This document shows, piece after piece, positions 37,774 to 46,008 of a stretch of DNA of 64,000 nucleotides (position 1 is its first letter; each line of letters starts with the position of its first letter). This DNA is from JAGLOK01 sp963677605 (GTDB lineage: Bacteria; Bacillota; Clostridia; Christensenellales; UMGS416), in contig CAXXDX010000006.1 of assembly GCA_963677605.2 (NCBI GenBank), forward strand, positions 1,488,001 to 1,552,000, in the 5' to 3' direction. Below the pieces are notes generated by a model that was not told the origin of the DNA, ran no database searches, and saw only the letters and a list, made by a program, of their open reading frames with translations. A program made the position numbers and the translations under genes.

Positions 37774-38676
37774 TCAGTCCTCCCCCTTTAAAAGCATCTT
37801 CATTTGGAAAAAGCTGATTATGAAAACAAAGGTAGTAAGCAAAACACTGATAGCCGAGCCTATACCAAACTTCATGTTTGTGAACGTTTCCTCATACATC
37901 AAAGTCAGCACAAAGTGGGTTAAGTCCATAGGGTTTCCCCCGTCCGTCATTAATAATCCTGAGATATATGCATTCAACCCGCCTATCGTAAGCACAACTA
38001 CCAGAAAGGCTGTTATAGGCTTAAGATATGGCATTGTAATCTTCGTAAACATCTTTACTGTGCTTGCACCATCAACTTTTGCAGCTTCATAAAGCGATTG
38101 CGGAACCGACTGCAGCCCTGCAAGATATATAATCGCCGTCCATCCCATACCTTTCCAAATGCCCAGAATGCTGATAGGTATCATTGCAAGTACAGGATCT
38201 GCAAACCACTGGATATTATTTTTTGTGATGTGTAGCACATCAGTTAATATATAATTCACCAAGCCAGCCTGTCCGTTAAACATATACTCAAAGAGCAATG
38301 AAACGATTACCCAAGAAGTAACAACCGGCAAATAGTAAATTACTCTAAATGCTGTCCTCCCTCTTACTTTCCTGTCAAGCAGTATGGCGATAAATATTCC
38401 TAAAAACATCTGCATAATTACAGTTACAAGAGTATAACCGATTGTATTTATAACAGCACGCAAGAATATAGGATCTTTAAGTACTGAAGTATAATTTTCA
38501 AATCCAATAAATACTGATTTTTCTGGTCTTATAGGATTCCAGTCAAAAAGGCTGATTCTAAACGAATATACTAACGGTATTAAGAAAAACACAAAAAATA
38601 GTATGAGTCCCGGAAGCATAAATCCCAATGCCACAGCTATGTTTTTAAACTTTTTGTTTTTTATTTTTACTAACAT
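37774..38676 (-). CDS. ABC sugar transporter permease (MalF type), dextran locus
   Basis: A 300-residue CUT1 permease with six predicted helices and the EAA loop (SLYEAAKVDGASTVKMFTKITMPYLK). It forms the channel with the MalG-type partner; the ATPase is not encoded here and is presumably the shared chromosomal one. A 10-bp hairpin separates it from the binding-protein gene. Confidence 0.93.
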   Translation of the reverse strand: MLVKIKNKKFKNIAVALGFMLPGLILFFVFFLIPLVYSFRISLFDWNPIRPEKSVFIGFENYTSVLKDPIFLRAVINTIGYTLVTVIMQMFLGIFIAILLDRKVRGRTAFRVIYYLPVVTSWVIVSLLFEYMFNGQAGLVNYILTDVLHITKNNIQWFADPVLAMIPISILGIWKGMGWTAIIYLAGLQSVPQSLYEAAKVDGASTVKMFTKITMPYLKPITAFLVVVLTIGGLNAYISGLLMTDGGNPMDLTHFVLTLMYEETFTNMKFGIGSAISVLLTTFVFIISFFQMKMLLKGED

Positions 38677-38692
38677 AGTCTCTCTTAAATTA

Positions 38693-38718
38693 TGGAGACT
38701 TACCTAAATAAGTCTCCA
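38693..38718 (-). terminator. Intercistronic hairpin between binding protein and permease (dextran locus)
   Basis: A perfect 10-bp stem TGGAGACTTA/TAAGTCTCCA with a six-base loop. It is followed on the minus strand by TAATTT only, so it is more likely an attenuator or stabilising stem than a full terminator. Its place matches the hairpin at 27901 in the other sugar operon. Confidence 0.6.
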
Positions 38719-38742
38719 CAATAATCCTGTCGTTTAGTGTTA

Positions 38743-40068
38743 TTATTTTAATAACTCATTTATTTCGTCAGCTGCCTGATCCAATGCTTCCTGAACTGTT
38801 TGATCTCCGTTTAATATACGTTGGAATGCATTGTTTATAGCCCCGTCCATTTCTCCCCATGCAGGGTGTGGCACACGTGCCTGAGCTGTTTCAAGCTGTT
38901 GCATGAAAATGTCAAAGTATTCTGGAACTTTGTCGCTGCCAACCAATGATTTAAGTGTCGGCACAACTCCTACCTGAGCCATAGCAACCTGTGATTCTTC
39001 GCTTAGCAAGTATTCAATCCATTTAAGCGATGCTTCTTTTGCATCTGTGTCATAGAATGCTACAACATCTTCACCACCTACAACAGAACTTGTATATCCA
39101 TCCTGTGTCGGCATCATGGCAAAGTTAACTTCAAAATCAGGATACTGACCTGCATAGATATCAACCATCCAAGGTCCGTCTATAATCATACCATAAAGAT
39201 TAGTCGCAAGACCATCTGATGTTCCTATACCTCCGCCCAATAGATTGGGTGATATTGAACCCTCATCATACATTTCTTTAAGCAGTGTAAATGCTGCAAC
39301 ACTTTCCGCCGAGTTAACATATCCTGTTGCAGTTGTTATATCCGGATCCGTTACCTTACCGCCCATTGTGTAGAAAATAGGAGCCGGTGCCCAGAAATAC
39401 GTTCCGCCAAGAGCATAACCGTATACATCATCAGATGTGTCAGCAATCATCTTTGCATACTCTTTGAACTCATCCATTGTTGAAGGAGGTGCATCAAGAC
39501 CTGCTGCTTCAAACAGTTCTCTGTTCCACAAAAGAACCTGAGTGTTTGTGTTCTGCGGAAGTCCATAGTATCCGTCTTCCCAATAGGTTGTGGATAGAGG
39601 GCCTTCAAATACTGTTGCTGCTATTTCGTCAAAGTTCGCCATTTCGTCACTTAGCTTTAATAATGTTTCATCTTCAGCAAACTGTGATACCCATGCAATA
39701 TCCATACGTGCTGTATCAGGACCACTTCCGCCTGAAAGTGAAGTTATTATTGCTGATTTGAAATCATCATAAGCATATTTTGTAGCTTCTACTGTAATTC
39801 CCGGATTAGCTTCCTCAAAAGCTGCAATAACAGTTTCCAATTGAGCTGCTTCAGCGTCTGACATTGTATGCCAGTATGTTACAACCGCTTCTTCAACGGT
39901 TTCTTCGACTTCAGCTGCTTCTTCACCAGCAGATTCTGGAGCTTTTGTTTCTTCCGATACTTTAGTTGTTGATTCTTCTGATGCTTCCTGTTTGTTGTCT
40001 TGGCTGCATCCGGCAAAGCCTGCTACCATCAAACAAATAATCATCAATGTTACAATTATCTTCTTCAT
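38743..40068 (-). CDS. Sugar-binding lipoprotein of the dextran importer
   Basis: A 441-residue family-1 solute-binding protein with lipobox VAGFAGC (Cys21) and an acidic linker (to about 60), then AVVTYWHTMSDAEAAQLE, YGLPQNTNTQVLLWNRELFEAAGL and GGEDVVAFY as usual for CUT1 binding proteins. It captures isomaltooligosaccharides, judging by its enzyme partners. Its own promoter overlaps two LacI-type operators (40093-40147), and GGAGG precedes the ATG. Confidence 0.93.
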   Translation of the reverse strand: MKKIIVTLMIICLMVAGFAGCSQDNKQEASEESTTKVSEETKAPESAGEEAAEVEETVEEAVVTYWHTMSDAEAAQLETVIAAFEEANPGITVEATKYAYDDFKSAIITSLSGGSGPDTARMDIAWVSQFAEDETLLKLSDEMANFDEIAATVFEGPLSTTYWEDGYYGLPQNTNTQVLLWNRELFEAAGLDAPPSTMDEFKEYAKMIADTSDDVYGYALGGTYFWAPAPIFYTMGGKVTDPDITTATGYVNSAESVAAFTLLKEMYDEGSISPNLLGGGIGTSDGLATNLYGMIIDGPWMVDIYAGQYPDFEVNFAMMPTQDGYTSSVVGGEDVVAFYDTDAKEASLKWIEYLLSEESQVAMAQVGVVPTLKSLVGSDKVPEYFDIFMQQLETAQARVPHPAWGEMDGAINNAFQRILNGDQTVQEALDQAADEINELLK

Positions 40069-40092
40069 TCTATATCCTCCGTGTATAAAATT

Positions 40093-40147
40093 GGTTCAAT
40101 TGAACCGGTTCAATTTTGATAATAATACTAAAATACTTCTTTGTCAA
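40093..40147 (-). promoter_or_regulatory. Promoter with overlapping LacI operators for the dextran operon
   Basis: On the minus strand TTGACA (40142-40147), 17 bases, TATTAT (40119-40124). Just downstream, at the start of transcription, lie two overlapping perfect palindromes: TTGAACCGGTTCAA (40100-40113) and GGTTCAATTGAACC (40093-40106). The CG-centred 14-mer is a classic LacI/GalR operator, and a repressor bound here would block initiation. Confidence 0.85.
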
Positions 40148-40225
40148 TAAGTTTTTATGAATTTTTTAAACATAGTATTTGATTCTAAATAAGGAAAATT
40201 TCGATATGAAAATAAAAGAGCAGGT

Positions 40226-41248
40226 TCATTTACATTTAACTGTTGATGCTCTGGCGACAATTTCAGGCTCAAAAGTATAGCTTTCAATACTGTTCCCATT
40301 TATCGCATCAATAAGCATTTCAACACATTTAATACCGACAAGCCTTGTCGGTTGTCTGACAGTAGTTAAAGACGGAGTCCAATGCTCTGACGCTACAATA
40401 TCATCAAAACCCATGACACTTATATCTTCTCCTACCCTTAGTCCGCGCTTTGTAATTGCGCTCATCGCTCCGAATGAAGCTAAGTCATTTGCAAATATGA
40501 CAGCAGTGGGTGGATCAACACTATCCAATAATTGATGCATAGCAATCTGCCCATCTTTTTCTCTAAAACCGCTTTTAATTATATAATTGTCTCTAAAGGC
40601 AATACTATTAGCTTCTAATCCTTCTAAAAATCCCTTTTTTCTATCTTTATAGCAGAATAACTCACTATCAGGAGCTGCCCAAGCTATCTTTTTATGCCCT
40701 AAATCGGCTAAATGCTGTATAGCTTTTTTCATTCCATATGAGCCATCGACATCCACCCAACCTTTATGTTCTTCATATTCGGTACGTCCATATGAGACAA
40801 AAGGAAACTCACTTTCAAGCAAGTATTTGACTCGTTTATCTTTTAAAACCGTACCCAGTATAAGCACTCCGTCTATTTCACCCTGCCCTATCATCTGCCT
40901 ATATATTTCTATTTCATCTTTCTCATCAACAGATGCATGCATAAGAAGACTGTATCCATTTTTTGCAGCAGCAAAATTTACTGCTGATAAAAACTCAAGA
41001 AAAGCAGTATCATTTGCATTATTTACATATTCCTCATCTGAATATACTAAAGGAACAATACCTATTCGTCTGGTAAGATTTGATTTTAAACTTCTTGCTG
41101 CGACTTTAGGATAATATCCCACTTCTTTTATTGCATCAGAAATTTTAACTCTTGTCTTTTCCGCTAGTTTGTCAGAGTTATTTAAATAATTTGAGACAGT
41201 GCCTACTGAGACTCCTGCTTTTTTTGCTATATCTCTTATCGTCGCCAT
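40226..41248 (-). CDS. LacI-family repressor of the dextran operon
   Basis: A 340-residue LacI/GalR protein: TIRDIAKKAGVSVGTVSNYL at the N-terminus and a sensor domain (DGVLILGTVLKDKRV ... AVIFANDLASFGAMSAI ... ISVMGFDDIVASEHWTPSLTTVRQP). It is distinct from the two LacI paralogues of the rhamnoside locus. Its own start region carries a half-matching operator, so it should repress itself as well as the importer operon. No Shine-Dalgarno sequence precedes the ATG, and the promoter sits so close that the mRNA would be nearly leaderless. Confidence 0.92.
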   Translation of the reverse strand: MATIRDIAKKAGVSVGTVSNYLNNSDKLAEKTRVKISDAIKEVGYYPKVAARSLKSNLTRRIGIVPLVYSDEEYVNNANDTAFLEFLSAVNFAAAKNGYSLLMHASVDEKDEIEIYRQMIGQGEIDGVLILGTVLKDKRVKYLLESEFPFVSYGRTEYEEHKGWVDVDGSYGMKKAIQHLADLGHKKIAWAAPDSELFCYKDRKKGFLEGLEANSIAFRDNYIIKSGFREKDGQIAMHQLLDSVDPPTAVIFANDLASFGAMSAITKRGLRVGEDISVMGFDDIVASEHWTPSLTTVRQPTRLVGIKCVEMLIDAINGNSIESYTFEPEIVARASTVKCK

Positions 41249-41250
41249 AA

Positions 41251-41292
41251 TTGAACCGTTTTAATAATATCATGGTAATTTAGTTTGTGCAA
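41251..41292 (-). promoter_or_regulatory. Promoter/operator of the dextran LacI gene
   Basis: On the minus strand TTGCAC (41287-41292), 17 bases, TATTAT (41264-41269), then TTAAAACGGTTCAA (41251-41264) whose right half equals the operator of the importer promoter. The ATG at 41248 lies about 15 bases after the -10 box, leaving a 5' leader of roughly 9 bases. Confidence 0.75.
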
Positions 41293-41359
41293 TAAATTAT
41301 TATACTTGAGTTCTTCTCTGGTTTCATTTAAATACATTTTATGTTTCTTGTTTTTCTCC

Positions 41360-41569
41360 TTATGTATAGTATTTCATTACCATGTCTTTTGTTATCCAGA
41401 CACACTCGGTGATTATATAAAAGATTACTGTGTTCTTTGCTCTTCTTTTATACATTGCTGAGTCATCATCTGCCGATATCATTCTGAAAAGGCAGTAACA
41501 CAATCGAAAGGCGGCACCTGCTCTTATAAGCCAGACTACCACCTTTGATACATCATCTATCATTTGCAT
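41360..41569 (-). CDS. Small membrane protein of the conjugation region
   Basis: A 69-residue protein with two moderately hydrophobic segments (about 10-30 and 46-62) around a charged loop (SADDDSAMYKRRAKN). TAGGAG lies six bases before the ATG, and the gene follows the VirB6-like gene by nine bases. Probably an accessory part of the transfer channel; no family recognised. It is the last backbone gene before the dextran cargo. Confidence 0.7.
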   Translation of the reverse strand: MQMIDDVSKVVVWLIRAGAAFRLCYCLFRMISADDDSAMYKRRAKNTVIFYIITECVWITKDMVMKYYT

Positions 41570-41578
41570 ATATTTCTC

Positions 41579-42415
41579 CTATTTCTTTATCACAGCCTTT
41601 GCCATATTGTATATTCTTGAAGTGTAGTAAATCTTGTTCATCATTCCTCCTCCGCCTCCGCCTGTCATTAGTATAAATTCAGACAGGAATCTTGGAGCTT
41701 TGAGTGCCAGTGACATACAAGCTATTGCCCAGAATATCTTTCCGTTCAGCATCATGCCTACACCAAGTTTGCACATTGATATCTGTATCACTACTGCTAT
41801 AGTTGACTGGAAGAACTTCTTCAGGTACGGCCCGAACACGCCTTTATCGCTATCAATCAATCCCACACAGGCGAATGGTACTCCAATTCTTAATATCAAT
41901 ATCTCCATTCCTCTTGTCAGGAACTGAATATACAGAATGAAAAATAGGATAAAGAATATGAGCGATACTATCCCTGTAAATATACCTGCTGTTGTTATTC
42001 CTGTAACCAACGCACCGAAGTCCATTGATGTTCCTGCGCCTATTGCGACAAGCAATTCGTCTGTAAGTTCTGTAACCACATCAGCCAGCAGTTTATATAA
42101 TGTTGGGAAACACACCGCTATTGCGAGTGCTCTTATAAAGTTGGTTAAAATCAAAAACGGGTCTGCATCTGCATCCCCGTCTGTCCATCCGACGTATGTA
42201 TCAAATCCTTTTTTCAGAAATTTTAGTATTATCACCGAAATCCCAAACGAAAAGAATATGTCATATACGTTATAAAACCAGTTAGTTCCCGTTGCCATTG
42301 TCATGTAGTTTTCCGCATGCAATGCTATCGGTACTATACTGGTTAATATATCATCTAAAAAAGGCAATGCTGCGGACAGTATTGCACTTATGAGTATTGT
42401 TATAACTATTACCAA
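41579..42415 (-). CDS. VirB6/TrbL-like polytopic conjugation protein
   Basis: A 278-residue inner-membrane protein with about six hydrophobic segments and a Gly-rich tail (MTGGGGGGMMNK), the layout of VirB6-like channel proteins in Gram-positive elements. It would form part of the membrane pore with VirB4, PrgI and the VirB2-like protein. The TTG start has GGAGG seven bases upstream. Between it and the VirB2-like gene sits the phosphoesterase-STAND gene, which does not belong to the transfer machine. Confidence 0.8.
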   Translation of the reverse strand: MVIVITILISAILSAALPFLDDILTSIVPIALHAENYMTMATGTNWFYNVYDIFFSFGISVIILKFLKKGFDTYVGWTDGDADADPFLILTNFIRALAIAVCFPTLYKLLADVVTELTDELLVAIGAGTSMDFGALVTGITTAGIFTGIVSLIFFILFFILYIQFLTRGMEILILRIGVPFACVGLIDSDKGVFGPYLKKFFQSTIAVVIQISMCKLGVGMMLNGKIFWAIACMSLALKAPRFLSEFILMTGGGGGGMMNKIYYTSRIYNMAKAVIKK

Positions 42416-42436
42416 AGATGGCCTCCTAAAAATTAT

Positions 42437-42473
42437 AATTCCGTATTATTATCTTTAATTCTCACACGGAATT
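42437..42473 (-). terminator. Possible weak terminator after the phosphoesterase-STAND gene
   Basis: AATTCCGT and ACGGAATT form an 8-bp stem with a 21-base loop, followed on the minus strand by ATAATTTTTAGGAGG. The loop is long and the T-run short, so function is uncertain. It lies directly before the ribosome site of the VirB6-like gene. Confidence 0.4.
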
Positions 42474-42481
42474 CTATTTTG

Positions 42482-45400
42482 CTATATCCTTGTTTTCTTG
42501 TCTATTAATAAACGTTTTGGCTCGTAAGCAATCTCTAGAGATGCACATATACGCTGTCTTTTTCTATAATCACAATCATTCAAATACAAGTATGTTCTAA
42601 CAACTATTCGCATCATATCGCATACAAAAATTAATTTTCTCTCTTTTAAATCGTTATAAAATTTTACAAGTATACTTTCATCTACCTTATTAAGTATGCA
42701 GACATCTGTAATTATTCCTAAAAATCTATATCCAAGACTCTCATTTTTCTTCCTTAATTCATTGTATACTAGCTTAAGCTCTGATGATCCTGTCGAATGA
42801 GAAGTATGCATTAATATGTTTAATGTTATTTTCTTTTTTATATGTATCGTAAACTCATCAAACATAATCTTATACTCCTCAAAAGATTTGGCCTCATTTT
42901 CTTGGACATTTTGATACATTTTATTACATATTTCATCCGATGTGGCATCAATACTTTTTAAAATCATACGAACTGTTCTTAAAGAAAGAGAATAACAATT
43001 ATCAATAATATTTACTTTCTCATAACCATTCATGTTGTGAAATCCATTTTTGACAAGCTGACCTACTATTTGAATACATCTAACAATACAATTAATACTC
43101 ATTAAATCATTAATATCATCATCTTTAACTTCGTCATCTTCATAAGTAGCGTTTTGCTTTTTGTTATCAAGCTTTTTTACACTTTCTCTTCTAGCCTCTT
43201 TAGGTGAAATATCATCAGTTAAACTAAGTGCTGTTAGTTCTTGATTTCTCTTTTTAAACTCTTCATTGTTAAAATCAAACTCCTCTTCCATCTGTAAAAA
43301 TTCATTCACTTTTTCTAATAAACAATCTAGTATATATTTTTCATTAGACACACTAGATAAGAAAAGTAATATATTTGCATTATATTCACTGTATGCATGG
43401 TTAACCATATGTTTAATAATTTCTTTTTGAGAACTTAAATTCTGAGATAAATACTTGGCCATATAGTGATACATAACCGACTTATCTCTGAACTTATAAC
43501 CTCCATTATTTATGCTTAAAAACTTACCTGCAATAAGTAAACTCATAGCATCATCATTATTTTGCAAAATAAATTTATCTTTCTTATATTCATCACAAAC
43601 TTCGTTAAAGTCATCATAACTAAAATCATTTACCTTATTTTTGTTGAAGTATAAGTATGAAGACAACTTCGTTAATATTGCATCTAATTTCTTTATTTGG
43701 TTATTATTGCCTCCACATAATTTTTGCATATTTAAATTAATCAAAGATGAGCACAACTCAGCATATGCACTCTTTGAAGTATCAAAATTTTCATTTACCT
43801 GCCATTGATTTAATATTAGAAGAATATTCAAAGGATTTCTACTCATTATATTCTTGGTTCCCATTAAACTATATATTGTTTTAAATGCAGAATCACTTTC
43901 TCTAACAAATTCTTTATCACTAATCTCGGTTTCCCTGCCAGCAAGTATCCACTTCTCAACTATTTCATTAATTTGCTCATTTGAAAACTCATTAATCTCA
44001 CATAAATTATATTCCATCACTCGTACATATGTTGGTTCAAAATAAAAGTAATCAGTACTTGAATTTATAAATAATAACACAAAGCCAAAAAGATCTTCCA
44101 GCATATTTATAAAGCTGTCCATAGATTTCTCATTCATATTAATTAAGTGCAAATCATCAATTATTATGCACCTTCTAGTGATACTTGTCCCAGAGAAGAA
44201 TAAATCTTCTTTATCCTTTCCAAATTGCCTTTCTATCTGGCTATCAATAATTTTTCTAATTACTTTTTCCGAAAACTCGGTAACTTCAGTAAAATCTGGC
44301 ATTATGGCATAAATATTATCTTTATATAAGTCGTTAATTATCATTTTAGCCATTGTTGTTTTACCTATTGATTCTTGGCCTGCAAAAACAATTTTCTTTT
44401 CTGTTTTTATATGAGAAATAATATTTTGTACTAATTTCTCAGAATTACTTTTGCTGATTTCTAAAGTATTTACTGAAGGCCATACAAAGATATCTTCAAC
44501 CATCAAATTCTCTTTATGTGAATGAGATATATTAAGGCCTATGTCAAATATTTTGTTTAAATAATCTTGACTAAACATTAGAATATTCTTTTTATTATTA
44601 TTTAAAAGCAATTCTTTCTCACTAAATATTTCATTAGAATGATATAATCCATCTTTTAAGCTAAACTCATTACCACTAATTAAAGACCTTTTGAAATCTA
44701 TACTATAAATAGTAAATGTACTTAGTGGTGACCCTTCTTTATAGAAAATGCCTCCATTAAAAAAGCTATAGTTTGCTTCATTTGATACAATTCCACTTGC
44801 TTTCGCAGTATGGTCATGCCCTGTAAAAATAATGTTTGATATTAATTCAATTTTAGATTTCATTTTATGAAAGCATGAATCATCATACCAATGAAAAGGA
44901 TGATGCATCAATGTAATCACAAAATCACTAGTGCTTTTATCAGGAATTAATTCAGTAGGATAATAGTAATCTTTTTTGTCCTTAATTCTCGATAACCATG
45001 CAGTGTTCAAGCCAATTATATTTACTGAATTACTTTCAAAAGTGATTTCTTCATTGCAAATCATTCTGTCTATCCAGTTTCCAGAAGCAATTTTATTGTC
45101 AAAATTATCAAAATAATTACTCTGTACTTCAGTAATAGCTTTGGCAATTTCTATATCATATTCTTTCTTCTGCTTCATATTATCTATTAATGCACCTCTA
45201 ACAGAAGATGTCTTGTCAGAAATTAAGCAATCATGGTTTCCTGGAACAGAATATATATATACTTTTTTATAAAATTTCTTAACAGATTCTTTGATTTCTT
45301 TCAGATAGTCATACGCAAAAGCATAATCATCATTATTGCAAGAAAACGTTATATCACCAGTCAAAGCAATTATGCAATAGTCGTAACCAACAGAGTTACT

Positions 45401-45505
45401 TGTAATTGAATTTACAAGAGATTTTTTTCTCTCATCTAGTTTTTTACTGCAGTCATCATCATTCTTAAAATGAAAATCACTCATATGACATATTTGTAGT
45501 TTCAT
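42482..45505 (-). CDS. Metallophosphoesterase-STAND NTPase fusion, candidate anti-phage defence protein
   Basis: A 1007-residue protein. Residues 1 to about 260 are a calcineurin-like phosphoesterase with all metal motifs: SDFH (Asp10, His12), GDIT (Asp51), GNHD (90-92), HH (201-202) and GHDH (229-232). Residues about 350-620 are a P-loop NTPase of the STAND/AAA class: Walker A GQESIGKT (376-383) and Walker B IIIDD (447-451), then a helical region (RNPLNILLILNQW) as in NACHT-like proteins. The rest, to 1007, is helical with no repeat I can name, and would be the sensor. Enzyme-STAND-sensor proteins such as Avs are known to kill phage-infected cells; the phosphoesterase may cut nucleic acid or nucleotides. 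It sits alone inside the transfer operon. Confidence 0.8.
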   Translation of the reverse strand: MKLQICHMSDFHFKNDDDCSKKLDERKKSLVNSITSNSVGYDYCIIALTGDITFSCNNDDYAFAYDYLKEIKESVKKFYKKVYIYSVPGNHDCLISDKTSSVRGALIDNMKQKKEYDIEIAKAITEVQSNYFDNFDNKIASGNWIDRMICNEEITFESNSVNIIGLNTAWLSRIKDKKDYYYPTELIPDKSTSDFVITLMHHPFHWYDDSCFHKMKSKIELISNIIFTGHDHTAKASGIVSNEANYSFFNGGIFYKEGSPLSTFTIYSIDFKRSLISGNEFSLKDGLYHSNEIFSEKELLLNNNKKNILMFSQDYLNKIFDIGLNISHSHKENLMVEDIFVWPSVNTLEISKSNSEKLVQNIISHIKTEKKIVFAGQESIGKTTMAKMIINDLYKDNIYAIMPDFTEVTEFSEKVIRKIIDSQIERQFGKDKEDLFFSGTSITRRCIIIDDLHLINMNEKSMDSFINMLEDLFGFVLLFINSSTDYFYFEPTYVRVMEYNLCEINEFSNEQINEIVEKWILAGRETEISDKEFVRESDSAFKTIYSLMGTKNIMSRNPLNILLILNQWQVNENFDTSKSAYAELCSSLINLNMQKLCGGNNNQIKKLDAILTKLSSYLYFNKNKVNDFSYDDFNEVCDEYKKDKFILQNNDDAMSLLIAGKFLSINNGGYKFRDKSVMYHYMAKYLSQNLSSQKEIIKHMVNHAYSEYNANILLFLSSVSNEKYILDCLLEKVNEFLQMEEEFDFNNEEFKKRNQELTALSLTDDISPKEARRESVKKLDNKKQNATYEDDEVKDDDINDLMSINCIVRCIQIVGQLVKNGFHNMNGYEKVNIIDNCYSLSLRTVRMILKSIDATSDEICNKMYQNVQENEAKSFEEYKIMFDEFTIHIKKKITLNILMHTSHSTGSSELKLVYNELRKKNESLGYRFLGIITDVCILNKVDESILVKFYNDLKERKLIFVCDMMRIVVRTYLYLNDCDYRKRQRICASLEIAYEPKRLLIDKKTRI

Positions 45506-45653
45506 AATTTTAGTAACTCCTTATGAAAATTGTTGCTATTATCCAATCCGTTTATGAGTAGAATCATATATCCTAAAATAATTTTTTATAAATATTATTT
45601 AAACATTGTACCACTTTTATCCATTCATATAAAGCAATTTATAGCATTTATTG

Positions 45654-45995
45654 TCATTGGTAATACCCAACCAACAAATTCACAATCGCGCTAGCCAGTA
45701 CCGCCCCTATGCAACACACCAGCGCAACTACAATCCTATTATTCCACTTTTTTGCATCCATCTCATCAGCAGCAGACTTGCGGATAAGAAAATACACAAC
45801 GAATAACACCGTAGCTATTGGCGATATCACCATCAACCACTTGGTTACGTCATTTATCAGTGCTTCAGTTCCAGTCGCTAGCTTCGAGTCTCCGAAGTCA
45901 GTCGCAAATGCTGTTGTCTTCATAAATACCGTCATTAAAAATGTGCTCATTACTGTCGCTATCCTTATTGCTTTACTTTTGATCTTCTTTATCAT
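45654..45995 (-). CDS. VirB2-like (Maff2-type) small membrane protein
   Basis: A 113-residue protein: a cleavable-looking signal (ending about TAFATD), then two hydrophobic helices (about 55-73 and 87-108) split by a charged loop (RKSAADEMDAKKWNN). This is the layout of VirB2/TrbC-like pilin or channel proteins in Gram-positive elements. The start is the ATG at 45995, with GGAGG upstream; it lies 13 bases after the VirD4 stop. Confidence 0.75.
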   Translation of the reverse strand: MIKKIKSKAIRIATVMSTFLMTVFMKTTAFATDFGDSKLATGTEALINDVTKWLMVISPIATVLFVVYFLIRKSAADEMDAKKWNNRIVVALVCCIGAVLASAIVNLLVGYYQ

Positions 45996-46008
45996 AATTC
46001 CTCCAAGT

